Source: Burkholderiales bacterium UBA1834
GTDB lineage: Bacteria; Pseudomonadota; Gammaproteobacteria; Burkholderiales; Burkholderiaceae_C
DNA length: 57,226 bases
NCBI GenBank assembly: GCA_002339015.1
Contig: DDJC01000031.1
Location: forward strand, 17,144 to 74,369
Direction of reading: 5' to 3'
In this document: positions 1 to 8,613 of the stretch, piece by piece
Layout: every line of letters starts with the position of its first letter
Numbering within the stretch: the first letter of the stretch is position 1
Notes under the pieces: model-generated
What the model saw: only the letters and a program-made list of their open reading frames with translations
Told to the model about the DNA's origin: nothing
Database searches by the model: none
Position numbers and translations under genes: made by a program

Positions 1-463
1 CGGCGGCGGGCGCGGCGCCGCGCGCCTTGGACTTGCGGCTGGTGCGCGAGGCTTTGCGTGCCTTGCCGTCGGCCCAGCCCTGCACGGTGGCGGCGGCCTT
101 GGCGAACGTGGCGGTGTTGTTCAGCTGCTTGCGCAGGCTGGACAGCTGCGAGAACAGGTCCAGGTTGCGGTAGAGCTCATCGGGGTGGAAGGATTCCAGC
201 TCGGTGATGTCCAGCTCGACCGTGCCCTGTTCGCCCAGCGGCAGGGTGAGCTTGACGCCCAGGCGCGAGAGCGCGTCTTCCAGGGTGTCGAATTCCACCG
301 GGATGGGCTTGCGTCTGCCCAGGTCGCTGCCGGTGTCCAGCCGGCCGGCGGCGGCGCCGGCGCTGAAGTCACCGAGCAAGGCGATGCGCACGGGGCGCTT
401 GGGCGCCCAGGTGGGGGCAGTGCGGTCGAGTTGACCGAAGTTGGGTGTCCAGTCGGTGCTCAT
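1..463 (-). CDS. T6SS contractile sheath protein, TssB-like N-terminal part (partial, runs off window)
   Basis: Only the first 154 codons are visible; the frame stays open to the left edge. The start ATG at 463 follows a GGGAG ribosome site. Residues about 20-115 resemble TssB-type sheath subunits: a GDFSAG strand near the start, the segment RRKPIPVEFDTLEDALSRLG, and the FHPDELYRNL element followed by an L-rich helix. In the family this subunit pairs with TssC to form the contractile tail sheath. A Lys/Arg/Ala-rich stretch (about residues 133-154) follows, which is unusual for a plain TssB of roughly 165 residues and would suit a linker into a TssC-like domain, as in single-chain sheath proteins found in some proteobacterial T6SS. 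It sits 65 bp downstream of the kinase gene, last visible gene of the T6SS operon. TssB-like is well supported; the fusion is a guess. Confidence 0.7.
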   Translation of the reverse strand, partial: MSTDWTPNFGQLDRTAPTWAPKRPVRIALLGDFSAGAAAGRLDTGSDLGRRKPIPVEFDTLEDALSRLGVKLTLPLGEQGTVELDITELESFHPDELYRNLDLFSQLSSLRKQLNNTATFAKAAATVQGWADGKARKASRTSRKSKARGAAPAA

Positions 464-528
464 GGGAGGCTCCCTGCGGTGCCGCGCGGGCAGGTATGAC
501 CGTGCGGCGGTTCAGACGGTGAATGGAT

Positions 529-2553
529 TTATTCGAATTCTTCGAGCGTGAAGTGGGCGGCGCCGTAGTCGTCCGGGCAGGGCGCGCCCGCGTCACAGAT
601 GGGCTTGCCGGCGAACACCGAGCCTGGCCCCTTGTGGTTGCGCCAGGCCGCCTCGGCTTCCTCGCGCGGGAACTCGGTGAAGCCGCCTTCGCTGTGCCCG
701 CCTGCGTCGCTGAAATCGCGCGGGCGGCTGGAGACGATGACGACGAAGTGGTCGGTGCCGGCAGGGCCGGCGGCGTCCATGGGCCAGCTCTTGTCGGGCA
801 GGTGGATGTGCTCGCCCGCCTCGATGTGGTTGCTGGGCGCGATCCGGTTCGGGAAGAGCTTCATGAAGGTGCCGTCGGTGCTGACAAGCAGCACGTAGGC
901 GTAGCCCGATTTGGACGAGGTGAACGAGAAGCCCAGGCGGTCCTTGCCGATCTGCAGGCGGGGTTTGATGGGCGCGCCTTCCACCGTGAAGCCGGCCGAG
1001 GCGTTGGTGACGATGCGGTCGAACTCCTTGACCGGATCGAAGGGGCCGGTGGGGGCGGCAGGTTCGACCGAGGCGGGCGCAGGGGCCGGGGGCGCAGTGG
1101 CCACCACGGCGCTGGCGGCGGATGCGGCGGCATCGACCGTGGCGGCATCTTTCTGACCGCCCAGCAGCATGTACCCGATGCCACCGGCCAGGGCCAGCGC
1201 GGCCACGACGCCGCCGATGATCAGTGGCATGCGCTTGTGGCCGCCGCTGTCGGCGCCTTCGGCCTGGTCCGCCTTGGCGGGCTTGTCCTTGCCCTTGGTG
1301 GATGTGGCAGAGGCGACGCCAGCCGTGCCCTTGGCGGGGCCGGCGGTTGGCGAGGGCATGGTGGTGGGCGGCACGTAGCCCACGCCCAGGCCCAGTTCCT
1401 CGCGCAACTGCGCCATGTTCTGGATGCGCTCCTCGGGCTTGACGGCCAGTGCGTGGTCGATGGCGCGCAGGAAGCGGTCGCTGTACTTGCCGGCGGCCGA
1501 CTGGGCCAGGGGTACGTAGCTGTCGTTGACCAGGCGTCCCACGGCGGGTGGCGGGGTCTTGCCGTTGATGGCGTAGTAGATGGAGGCGGCCAGCGCGTAC
1601 ACATCCGTCCACGGGCCCTGGTTCATGCCGGGTACCTCGGCGTACTGCTCCACGGGGGCGTAGCCGGATTTGAGGATGACGGTGAGCGCCTGCGTCATGT
1701 CGCCGATCACGCGGCGGGCGGCCCCGAAATCCAGCAGCAGCGGCTTGCCCGTGCCCTTGAGCAGGATGATGTTGTCGGGCGCGATGTCGCGGTGGTAGCA
1801 CTGCTGGCCGTGCAGCACCTCCAGTGCCTCGCTGACGGGGGCGAGCAGGGCGGTCAGCCAGGCCTCGTCAGGCGGGGTGCCGCCCATTTCCTTGAGCGTG
1901 TCCTTGAGCGTGGTGCCTTCGTAGAAGGGCATCACCATGTAGGCGGTGCCGTTGGCTTCCCAGAAGCGGTACACCTTCACCATCGACGGGTGGTCGAACT
2001 GGGCCAGCAGCTTGGCTTCGTTCACGAAGCTGCGCAGGCCGGCCTCGAAGGTTTCGGCGTGGCGCGCGGATTTGACGGTGACGGACAGGCCCTGCCCACG
2101 CGCGGCCAGCGCGGCGGGCATGTATTCCTTGAGCGCGACCTTGCGCTCCAGCGAGTGGTCCCAGGCCAGGTAGACGATGCCGAAGCCCCCTTCGCCGAGG
2201 GTGTCGGTGACCTCGAACTCACCGACATAGGTGCCCACGGGCAGGGTGTTGCCGTGATCGCCCGGCACGCCGCCGATCGCGGCCGTGCCCAGGCCGGCCG
2301 TGTGCGGCGGGCGCGTGGGCGGGATGGGGATGCTGGTGGGCGAACCGGTGACGTTGGGCTGAGCGGCGGGCTCCGGCGCCACAGGTGGCAGCCATTCATC
2401 GGCGGCATCCTGCGGCAGTGCGGCGGGGGCTGGCACGGGCCCAGGTGCCTGCGCAGGTGAGGCAGGCGGCCGGGCCGACGGGCGGATCACCGTGCGGTCG
2501 TCTTCATCGGAAGAGTCCCCCGGCGGCAGGTTGGAGAAGGGGTCGCTGCTCAT
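529..2553 (-). CDS. T6SS-associated membrane Ser/Thr protein kinase with C-terminal DUF4384
   Basis: A 674-residue eukaryotic-type kinase. A Pro/Ala-rich N-terminus (1-105) is followed by a full kinase domain: Gly loop GEGGFGIVY (about 120-128), VALKE with Lys142, HRDIAPDN with catalytic Asp256, and DFG at 275-277. One membrane helix lies near 435-455, so the C-terminal DUF4384-like domain (about 505-674) should be periplasmic. This matches PpkA/Stk-type kinases of T6SS clusters, which phosphorylate T6SS proteins recognised by an FHA protein. The N-terminus carries DDRTVIRPSAR around Thr21, matching a motif in TssL here. It lies 6 bp after tagF in the same operon. No FHA protein or PppA phosphatase gene is in the window. 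Confidence 0.9.
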   Translation of the reverse strand: MSSDPFSNLPPGDSSDEDDRTVIRPSARPPASPAQAPGPVPAPAALPQDAADEWLPPVAPEPAAQPNVTGSPTSIPIPPTRPPHTAGLGTAAIGGVPGDHGNTLPVGTYVGEFEVTDTLGEGGFGIVYLAWDHSLERKVALKEYMPAALAARGQGLSVTVKSARHAETFEAGLRSFVNEAKLLAQFDHPSMVKVYRFWEANGTAYMVMPFYEGTTLKDTLKEMGGTPPDEAWLTALLAPVSEALEVLHGQQCYHRDIAPDNIILLKGTGKPLLLDFGAARRVIGDMTQALTVILKSGYAPVEQYAEVPGMNQGPWTDVYALAASIYYAINGKTPPPAVGRLVNDSYVPLAQSAAGKYSDRFLRAIDHALAVKPEERIQNMAQLREELGLGVGYVPPTTMPSPTAGPAKGTAGVASATSTKGKDKPAKADQAEGADSGGHKRMPLIIGGVVAALALAGGIGYMLLGGQKDAATVDAAASAASAVVATAPPAPAPASVEPAAPTGPFDPVKEFDRIVTNASAGFTVEGAPIKPRLQIGKDRLGFSFTSSKSGYAYVLLVSTDGTFMKLFPNRIAPSNHIEAGEHIHLPDKSWPMDAAGPAGTDHFVVIVSSRPRDFSDAGGHSEGGFTEFPREEAEAAWRNHKGPGSVFAGKPICDAGAPCPDDYGAAHFTLEEFE

Positions 2554-2559
2554 CGTGGA

Positions 2560-3432
2560 TCAAACGGCTTGGTGATCGGGTGGTGCAGTATCGCCCAGGT
2601 CCGCCAGGGGGAAGCCCCCGACAGACGGATTGGTGTGGCGCTGCGGCCCCATCAGGGCCTCGAAGTCGGCGCCGCTGGGCAGGCCGCGGCTGAGCAGGGT
2701 CTGGCGAGGCTGGGCCGGATCGGAGGGTTCGGCCCACCACCAGACCAGGCCGGGGGAGAGGCTGCGGGCAAGCAGGCCGTCCAGGCCCCAGTGCCACAGG
2801 GCGCGGCCCAGGCCTTCGGCCATGGCGTTGCGCGTATCGGGCAAGGGCAGGGCCACCAGCCGGGCCTCGCCGCTGGCCAGGTGGGCCAGGGCGTGTGCCA
2901 GCGGGGGCTCGTCCTCTGACCAGATGGGCGCGGGCTGCTGGGCCAGGGCCTGGTCCAGGGCCTCGATGGGCCAGTCTTCCTCCATGGCGTCGGCGGCCAG
3001 GTCATCCATGGCGTGCAGCCAGTTGAGCAGGCTTTCGGCCTGTTCGTGGCTGTGCGGCAGGCTGCCCAGCGGCGCGATGATGGTCAGCGGGAAGTAGCGA
3101 CCCACGCGGTCCACCGAGGGCATCAGGATGCCGGCCATGGGCCAGGGCTGGGCTGCGCCCAGGGTGCCGGCGCTGAGCACGAAGCGCCAGGTGGGGCTTT
3201 GCAAATAGCCCTGCAGCCAGTCGTCGGGCCATTGCTGGCGCAGGCTGCCGATTTCCTCCGCCAGCCAGGCATCCCAGGCCTCGATGAGCTCGTGCGACAG
3301 GCGGCGCGAGGCGAAATCGCCCAGCGAGGGCAGCTTGCCATACCACCCGGGAACACCGCCCGGCACACCCCCAGAGGCGCTGCCAGGCTCGGCCGGCTGG
3401 CCGTCAGCATCGAAGGCGGGCAGACCGTTCAC
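2560..3432 (-). CDS. tagF: Type VI secretion-associated protein TagF (ImpM family)
   Basis: The 290-residue protein has the TagF/ImpM signature: GWYGKLPSLGDFASRRL near the N-terminus, then a WLAEEIGSLRQQW helix and TWRFVLSAG. TagF proteins act as post-translational repressors of T6SS firing in systems controlled by PpkA and Fha. I place the start at the GTG at 3432, which overlaps the tssM stop (GTGA, 3429-3432), rather than far upstream inside tssM; the resulting N-terminus VNGLPAFDADGQ leads directly to the conserved domain. It is translationally coupled to tssM and followed closely by the kinase, so the threonine-phosphorylation control module is contiguous. Confidence 0.88.
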   Translation of the reverse strand: MNGLPAFDADGQPAEPGSASGGVPGGVPGWYGKLPSLGDFASRRLSHELIEAWDAWLAEEIGSLRQQWPDDWLQGYLQSPTWRFVLSAGTLGAAQPWPMAGILMPSVDRVGRYFPLTIIAPLGSLPHSHEQAESLLNWLHAMDDLAADAMEEDWPIEALDQALAQQPAPIWSEDEPPLAHALAHLASGEARLVALPLPDTRNAMAEGLGRALWHWGLDGLLARSLSPGLVWWWAEPSDPAQPRQTLLSRGLPSGADFEALMGPQRHTNPSVGGFPLADLGDTAPPDHQAV

Positions 3433-6400
3433 AGCGACCCCGGGCAACGGAACTGCTGGATCTCGCGCAGCCGGAAGGGGTTGAAGGCGCTGCTGGCGAT
3501 CACTTCCAGCTTGGCTTTCCTGCCGTCCAGGTTCATGACGACCTGGAAGCGCTCGGGCTGGGCCGAGGGCAGCACCTCGAAGCGGTCGAACATGCGGAAC
3601 AGGGCCCACGAGCCGTCGAACACCTGCGGGGTGCCGGCCGGCACGCTGGTGACCCTGACCTGCGAGGCCAGGCGCTGCGGCGGCCAGTTCACGGTGGCCA
3701 CGGTGGTGTTGCCGGGCACGAACTTGATCACCTGGCCGTCGATGTCGATGTTGAGCTCCTTCAGATCCGGGCTCATCTCCAGCGCGCGGATGTCCACGCG
3801 GAAGGCGGGCACCTTGCCGCCGGCACGGAAGAACACGTCGCGGATGCGGGCGGCACGCTGGAAGTCGGCCAGCGCTGCGCCCCCCGGCGGCTTGGTGCCA
3901 TCGGGCAGGGGCTTGAAGCTCCAGGGGTTGGTGCCGGTGTCCACCACGGTGACCAAGCGGCGCTGGTAGAAGTCGTCCATCAGGCCGCCCACGCCGAACA
4001 TCTGCGAGAAATCATCCGGCAGTGCGTCGGCCTTGGAGCCGGGCGAGAACGGGTAGCGGCCGGCGATGGCGCGCTGGCAGAAGTCCGTGATGGGCTTGAG
4101 CTCGGCCGTCAGGCCCTGGCGCTCGGCCACGCGGCTCTGCGAGGCGCCGGCATCGGCCAACTGCTCCAGCATCGACTTGATGGGCTCGGGCTGCTGGGCC
4201 GCGGCGGCCTTGGCAGCGGCGCCCCCGCCCGGGGGCGGCGGGGTCTTGGTCTTTTGCGCGGCATCCACGGCGGCCAGCTGCACGTAGACCTCGTTGAACA
4301 TCTTGAGCACCTCGTCGAGCGGGGGCGGTGTGCCCTCGACCATGCGGTGGATGTAGGCGAAGTGGTCGTCCACGATCTGCTCGATGGGGGCGGCGTTGCC
4401 GCTGGTGGGCGCGGGCTCGCCCATGCCCAGGGCCGCCATCTCGCGACGGGCCTTCTCGGTGCGCTGGTCCAGCTTGCCCATGGCCGTGTCCGAGCCGGCC
4501 TTCTCCTTGGCTTCTTCCTTGGGCAGCACCAGCTTGGTCTCGCGGGCCACGCCGCGCAGGTAGGAGGCCAGCGGCGAATCCGGAGCGGACAGCACGCGGG
4601 CCACCTGCAGGCTGCGGTCCAGGCCGCCCAGCTTGACCAGTTGCACATCGGCCAGATAGGCGTCCCACACCTTGATGTATTCCTCCAGGTACAGGCGCCG
4701 CACGCGCTGGGCCATCTCGCTGGATTGCTGGCCACCCAGGGCCTTGTCCTTGAGCGAGGCCAGGCCCGAGGACTTGGTGCCCAGCACCCATTCCTCTTCG
4801 CTGGCGAGCTGGTCGACCACATCGCCCACGGCATCCTTGAAGGCCTTGTGATAACCATCGCGCGTGAACAGGCCTGGGATGCCCTTGGTCAGCGGCTGCG
4901 TGCTGGCGCGGGTGAACACCTGCGAGGCGTTGGGGCCGCCGGCCGAGGCCACGGAGAACTCGGCCAGGTCCGAGCCCAGCTGCTGGCGCTTCAGGCGGCT
5001 GAACACACGGTACTCCAGCGGGTAGGCGATCAGCATGTCGCGCACGTTGGCCACCAGGTTCTTGTCCAGCGGCACATTCGGCTGCGGCGCGCCGCGCGAG
5101 AGCATGTCGTCCAGGTCCTTGTCCAGGGCGGCACGCTGCTCGGGCGTGAGGCTGCGTTCGAGGTTCACGTCCCAGTCCAGCGTGATCCAGGCCTTGATGG
5201 CGGCCGGGTCGAACTTCTCGGGCGTGTAGAGCATCAGGTAGCCCTTGAGCGCCTCGTAGGCCAGCTCCAGGTTGCCCTGGTTGACGGCGCGCAGACGCTC
5301 TTCCAGGCGGCGGGCCACGCGCGGCATCATCGCGTGGTCCAGCAGGCGGTGGTAGCTGATCTGCGCGGCAGCGTCGAGCTTGTCGCCCTGGAAGAGGCCG
5401 AAGCCGTAGCTCAGCGGTACGTCGTCGAGGCTGAACTCGGCCGGCACGGCGGCGTTGCGCACGGCGCCCAGCACGTCGGGCAGGGGCGTGACATCGCTGT
5501 TGGTGGCGGGCGGCAGGCCGTCGACCTTCTTCTGCAGATCAGGCAGGCGAGCCTCGACCTCGGCCACGTAGGCCTTGTTGCGCACGTAGCTTACGCTCCA
5601 GCCGGCGATCAGCACCACGCTGAGCAGGGCCAATGCGGCGATGCCGGCCAGCTTGATGCGGCGGCGGCGGACCTCGACGGCGCGGTTCTCACCGACCAGG
5701 CCTTGTTCCTGGAAGACGACTTCCTTGAGCAGGCGGTGCAGGAAGAAGCTCTTGCCGCGCGCGCCAGCAGGCGCGTTCAGGCGGCGCTCCACACCGAACG
5801 TGCGGGCCAGGGTGCCCAGCACCCGGTCAATGGGCGTGCCTTCCTGCGTGCCGCTGGTGAAGTACACGCCGCGCAGGATGGGTTTTTCTTCCAGGGAACC
5901 ACCGGCGCCGAAGACCTGCTCCAGGAAGCCGCCCAGCAGGCCCTTGAGGCCGGAGAACTGCTGCGGGAAGGCGAAGATGGCGGCGCGGCGCAGCACGTCG
6001 TTCTCAGCCTCCATGCGCTCGACCAGACGTTCGCGGATGCGCTTTTCCAGAGCGGCGTATTCCGACTGGAACTCTCGCAGGGTGTCGGCCTCGCCGCGCG
6101 GGTCGTACGGGAAGGTGAAGCCCCAGACCTGGTCACGCTCCTCCTTGCCCATGGCGCCGAAGCTCTCGTTGAAGCCGGCGATCAGGTCAGCCTTGGTCAG
6201 CAGCACATACACGGGCGGGCGGATGCCCAGCTTGGTGTGCAGCTCCTGGATGCGGGCGCGCAGCTTGGCGGCGTGCTCCTTGCGGTCGGCCGGGGTCTGC
6301 TGCAGCAGGTCCTGCACGTTGACGGTGAGCAGCACGCCGTTGAGCGGGCGGCGCGGCCGCGTCTTCTTGAGCAGGTTCAGGAAGGTGTCCCAGGCCGAGG

Positions 6401-6989
6401 CGTCGACGGCGCTGTCGGACTCCTGCAGGGTGTAGCGCCCGGCCGTGTCGATCAGCACGGCCTCGTCCGTGAACCACCAGTCGCAGTTGCGGGTGCCGCC
6501 CACGCCGCGCACGCTGGCCTGGCCCAGTTTCTCGGCCAGCGGGAAGGTCAGGCCCGCGTTGAGCAGGGCCGTGGTCTTGCCCGAGCCGGGCGCGCCGATG
6601 AAGATGTACCAGGGCAGCTCATACAGGAACTGGCCGCGCTGGAACACCGAGCGCTTGCCGCCGCCCGATTCCTGCAGCACCTTGACGGCCTGGTTGAAGC
6701 GGTCGCCCAGGGTGGCGGCTTCCTTGTCGGACGCGCTGGGGCCCTTGGCCATGCCTTCCAGCAGGGCCGCGTTGGCGCGCTTGCGGCGGATGGCCTTGAT
6801 GACCAGACTCAGGATCAGGATGCCGAAGAAGACACCGATGATGGTCAAGCGCACCCAGGTGGGCTCGAAGGGTTTGCTCTCGCCAAAGCCGATCAGGGGG
6901 CCGACCCACCACACCAGGGCGGACAGGGCCAGCACGCCGAGCACGGCCAGCAGCACGGGATGCACGAGGAAGGACAGGAATTTTTTCAT
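3429..6989 (-). CDS. tssM: T6SS inner-membrane protein TssM (IcmF family)
   Basis: A 1186-residue protein of typical TssM length. Two N-terminal membrane helices (about 8-35 and 48-66) form a hairpin with a cytoplasmic NTPase domain after it: Walker A GAPGSGKT at 133-139 and VLIDTAGRYT as Walker B. A third helix near 448-468 leads to a long periplasmic region that ends with the TssM C-terminal domain. With TssL and TssJ it forms the membrane complex that anchors the T6SS baseplate and tail. The gene starts 6 bp after tssL and overlaps tagF by 4 bp. A Pro-rich insert (KTPPPPGGGAAAKAAAA) lies in the periplasmic part. No tssJ lipoprotein gene is in the window. Confidence 0.96.
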   Translation of the reverse strand: MKKFLSFLVHPVLLAVLGVLALSALVWWVGPLIGFGESKPFEPTWVRLTIIGVFFGILILSLVIKAIRRKRANAALLEGMAKGPSASDKEAATLGDRFNQAVKVLQESGGGKRSVFQRGQFLYELPWYIFIGAPGSGKTTALLNAGLTFPLAEKLGQASVRGVGGTRNCDWWFTDEAVLIDTAGRYTLQESDSAVDASAWDTFLNLLKKTRPRRPLNGVLLTVNVQDLLQQTPADRKEHAAKLRARIQELHTKLGIRPPVYVLLTKADLIAGFNESFGAMGKEERDQVWGFTFPYDPRGEADTLREFQSEYAALEKRIRERLVERMEAENDVLRRAAIFAFPQQFSGLKGLLGGFLEQVFGAGGSLEEKPILRGVYFTSGTQEGTPIDRVLGTLARTFGVERRLNAPAGARGKSFFLHRLLKEVVFQEQGLVGENRAVEVRRRRIKLAGIAALALLSVVLIAGWSVSYVRNKAYVAEVEARLPDLQKKVDGLPPATNSDVTPLPDVLGAVRNAAVPAEFSLDDVPLSYGFGLFQGDKLDAAAQISYHRLLDHAMMPRVARRLEERLRAVNQGNLELAYEALKGYLMLYTPEKFDPAAIKAWITLDWDVNLERSLTPEQRAALDKDLDDMLSRGAPQPNVPLDKNLVANVRDMLIAYPLEYRVFSRLKRQQLGSDLAEFSVASAGGPNASQVFTRASTQPLTKGIPGLFTRDGYHKAFKDAVGDVVDQLASEEEWVLGTKSSGLASLKDKALGGQQSSEMAQRVRRLYLEEYIKVWDAYLADVQLVKLGGLDRSLQVARVLSAPDSPLASYLRGVARETKLVLPKEEAKEKAGSDTAMGKLDQRTEKARREMAALGMGEPAPTSGNAAPIEQIVDDHFAYIHRMVEGTPPPLDEVLKMFNEVYVQLAAVDAAQKTKTPPPPGGGAAAKAAAAQQPEPIKSMLEQLADAGASQSRVAERQGLTAELKPITDFCQRAIAGRYPFSPGSKADALPDDFSQMFGVGGLMDDFYQRRLVTVVDTGTNPWSFKPLPDGTKPPGGAALADFQRAARIRDVFFRAGGKVPAFRVDIRALEMSPDLKELNIDIDGQVIKFVPGNTTVATVNWPPQRLASQVRVTSVPAGTPQVFDGSWALFRMFDRFEVLPSAQPERFQVVMNLDGRKAKLEVIASSAFNPFRLREIQQFRCPGSL

Positions 6990-6995
6990 GGTCGT

Positions 6996-8495
6996 TCACT
7001 GGCCCGCTTGAGGTTGCTGCTGCGCTGGTATGGCAGGTGATGCGGCGGGGGGCGCGCCCGTGAGCGAGGCGGCCTGTCCGCTCGCATTGGCCACGAACAG
7101 GGTCACCTCGACACGGCGATTCTTGGAGCGGCCCTCGGGCGTGGCGTTGTCGGCCACGGCCTCGGTGTCGGCGCGGCCTTCGGCACGCAGGCGATCAGCC
7201 TTGAGGCCGCCGAGCATGCTCTTGACGGCGTTGGCGCGGTCCTGCGAGAGGTGCCAGTTGGAGGGGTAGCGCAGCGAGCGGATCGGCTGGTTGTCGGTGT
7301 GGCCGGTGATCAGCACGGCGCCGGGGAAGGCCTGCAGCGCAGCCTGGATGCGCACCAGCAGCGGCTTGACCTTGTCGGCGATCTCCGCGCTGCCCGGCTC
7401 GAAGAAGCCGTCGCCCTTGATGGTGATGATGGAGCGGTCAGCCAGATCCTGCACATTGACCAGGCCCGCGTCGATCTCGGGCTTGAGCAGGCCGGCCAGG
7501 CGCGGCTTGTCGGCCGGTGGCGGCGTGGCGGCCGGCGTGCTGCCGGCCTTGGCGTCCATGGCCTGCAGCGTGCTGAACACTGGGTCGGATGCGCCGTTGA
7601 TGCCGAAGCGGAACCCGATGTAGATGCCCAGCAGCAGCAGGCCCGTGAAGGCAGCGATCACCCACAGCGGGATGCCGTCGCCCAGGCGCGCGGCCTTGGC
7701 TTCCTCGCCCTTCCAGCGGATGGACAGGGCCTTGTCGGGCTCCGGGCGGCCCTGGCGCAGCAGCTGGGCCAGGCGCTGGCGCACGCTGTCGAGCTGCGCG
7801 CGGCCGTTGTCGAGCACGCGGTAGCGGCCTTCGAAGCCGAAGGCCAGGCACACGTAGAGCAACTCGAGCAGGTTGCGGTTGTTGGGGATGTTCTCGGCCA
7901 GCTTGGACATCAGCTGGAACACCTTCTCGCCGCCCCACGTTTCATTGTGGAACTGCACCAGCAGGCTCTGCGCCGACCACACGCCCGAGCCGCCCCAGGG
8001 CGTGCTGGCGGCGGATTCATCGAGCAGGGTGCACAGGATGTAGCGCGCGGCGATGATCTGCTCGTTGGGCAGGCCGTCGGCACGGGCCTGGCCTTCGAAC
8101 TTGCGGATGCCTTCGGACAGCGCGTCTTTCAGGCCGGCGGGGTTCGGGTGCTGCACCATGTGGCGGATGCGGGGCGCCGTGGTCAGCAGCGGCATCGCGG
8201 CCGAGACCAGCGGGTTCAGGCTGGCCGTCATCAGGGCGTCCATGGCCAGCGGGGCATCCTTGCCACCACCCGGGGCGCCGCCCATGCCGCCAGGGCCACC
8301 TGGACCACCAGGCCCGCCCCCAAAACCGCCGCCCCCTCCGCCGGGGCCGCCCGGGCCACCAGGCCCGCCGCCAAAGCCCCCACCACCGGCACCACCGGCG
8401 CCGCCAGCCTGACCGCCTTGGCGCGCGCGTCCGGCGCTGGGCTTGATGACCGTGCGTTCGGACTCGAACGCGGCGAAGGGATCTTGATCGCTCAT
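6996..8495 (-). CDS. tssL: T6SS protein TssL with C-terminal OmpA-like peptidoglycan-binding domain
   Basis: A 499-residue extended TssL (DotU/ImpK). The N-terminus contains SERTVIKPSAGR with Thr15, then a strongly Gly/Pro-rich linker of GGPGG units (about residues 28-75). The DotU domain follows, then a single membrane helix (PLWVIAAFTGLLLLGIYIGF) and a periplasmic OmpA domain with TGHTDNQPIRS and SQDRANAVKSML, which binds peptidoglycan in homologues. In Agrobacterium the equivalent N-terminal threonine of TssL is phosphorylated by PpkA and bound by Fha; the same motif context suggests this here. Start ATG 8495. It is separated from tssK by a 118-bp gap holding a hairpin. Confidence 0.95.
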   Translation of the reverse strand: MSDQDPFAAFESERTVIKPSAGRARQGGQAGGAGGAGGGGFGGGPGGPGGPGGGGGGFGGGPGGPGGPGGMGGAPGGGKDAPLAMDALMTASLNPLVSAAMPLLTTAPRIRHMVQHPNPAGLKDALSEGIRKFEGQARADGLPNEQIIAARYILCTLLDESAASTPWGGSGVWSAQSLLVQFHNETWGGEKVFQLMSKLAENIPNNRNLLELLYVCLAFGFEGRYRVLDNGRAQLDSVRQRLAQLLRQGRPEPDKALSIRWKGEEAKAARLGDGIPLWVIAAFTGLLLLGIYIGFRFGINGASDPVFSTLQAMDAKAGSTPAATPPPADKPRLAGLLKPEIDAGLVNVQDLADRSIITIKGDGFFEPGSAEIADKVKPLLVRIQAALQAFPGAVLITGHTDNQPIRSLRYPSNWHLSQDRANAVKSMLGGLKADRLRAEGRADTEAVADNATPEGRSKNRRVEVTLFVANASGQAASLTGAPPAASPAIPAQQQPQAGQ

Positions 8496-8542
8496 GACGA
8501 TACTTTCTGAGCACCCGTGTTGTCACGGAGACGTTCGCGCAA

Positions 8543-8561
8543 AGCGGCCCGGTGGGCCGCT
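8543..8561. repeat. Hairpin in the tssK-tssL intergenic gap
   Basis: AGCGGCCC and GGGCCGCT form an 8-bp perfect inverted repeat around a 3-nt loop. On the minus-strand transcript it is followed by only three U residues, so it may be an attenuator or RNA-stability element more than a full terminator. It lies in the only sizeable gap (8496-8613) inside the T6SS operon. Confidence 0.45.
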
Positions 8562-8613
8562 GTACAAGAGGGGGTCGACAAGCTTGGCATGGCCCTGTGG
8601 CACCCGTGTGGCG

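Noticed and set aside
3433..3609. Longer TagF start inside tssM
   Set aside because: The extra residues are a shadow of the tssM C-terminus; the GTGA overlap at 3429-3432 gives a normal TagF.
523..7040. Long plus-strand open frames opposite the kinase and tssM (645 and 928 codons)
   Set aside because: They are antisense shadows of well-supported T6SS genes in GC-rich DNA; their translations are Gly/Ala/His/Val-rich and match no domain.
8284..8400. Repetitive GGPGG-coding stretch as a mobile or regulatory repeat
   Set aside because: It is low-complexity coding sequence for a flexible linker in TssL, common in proteins of this type.
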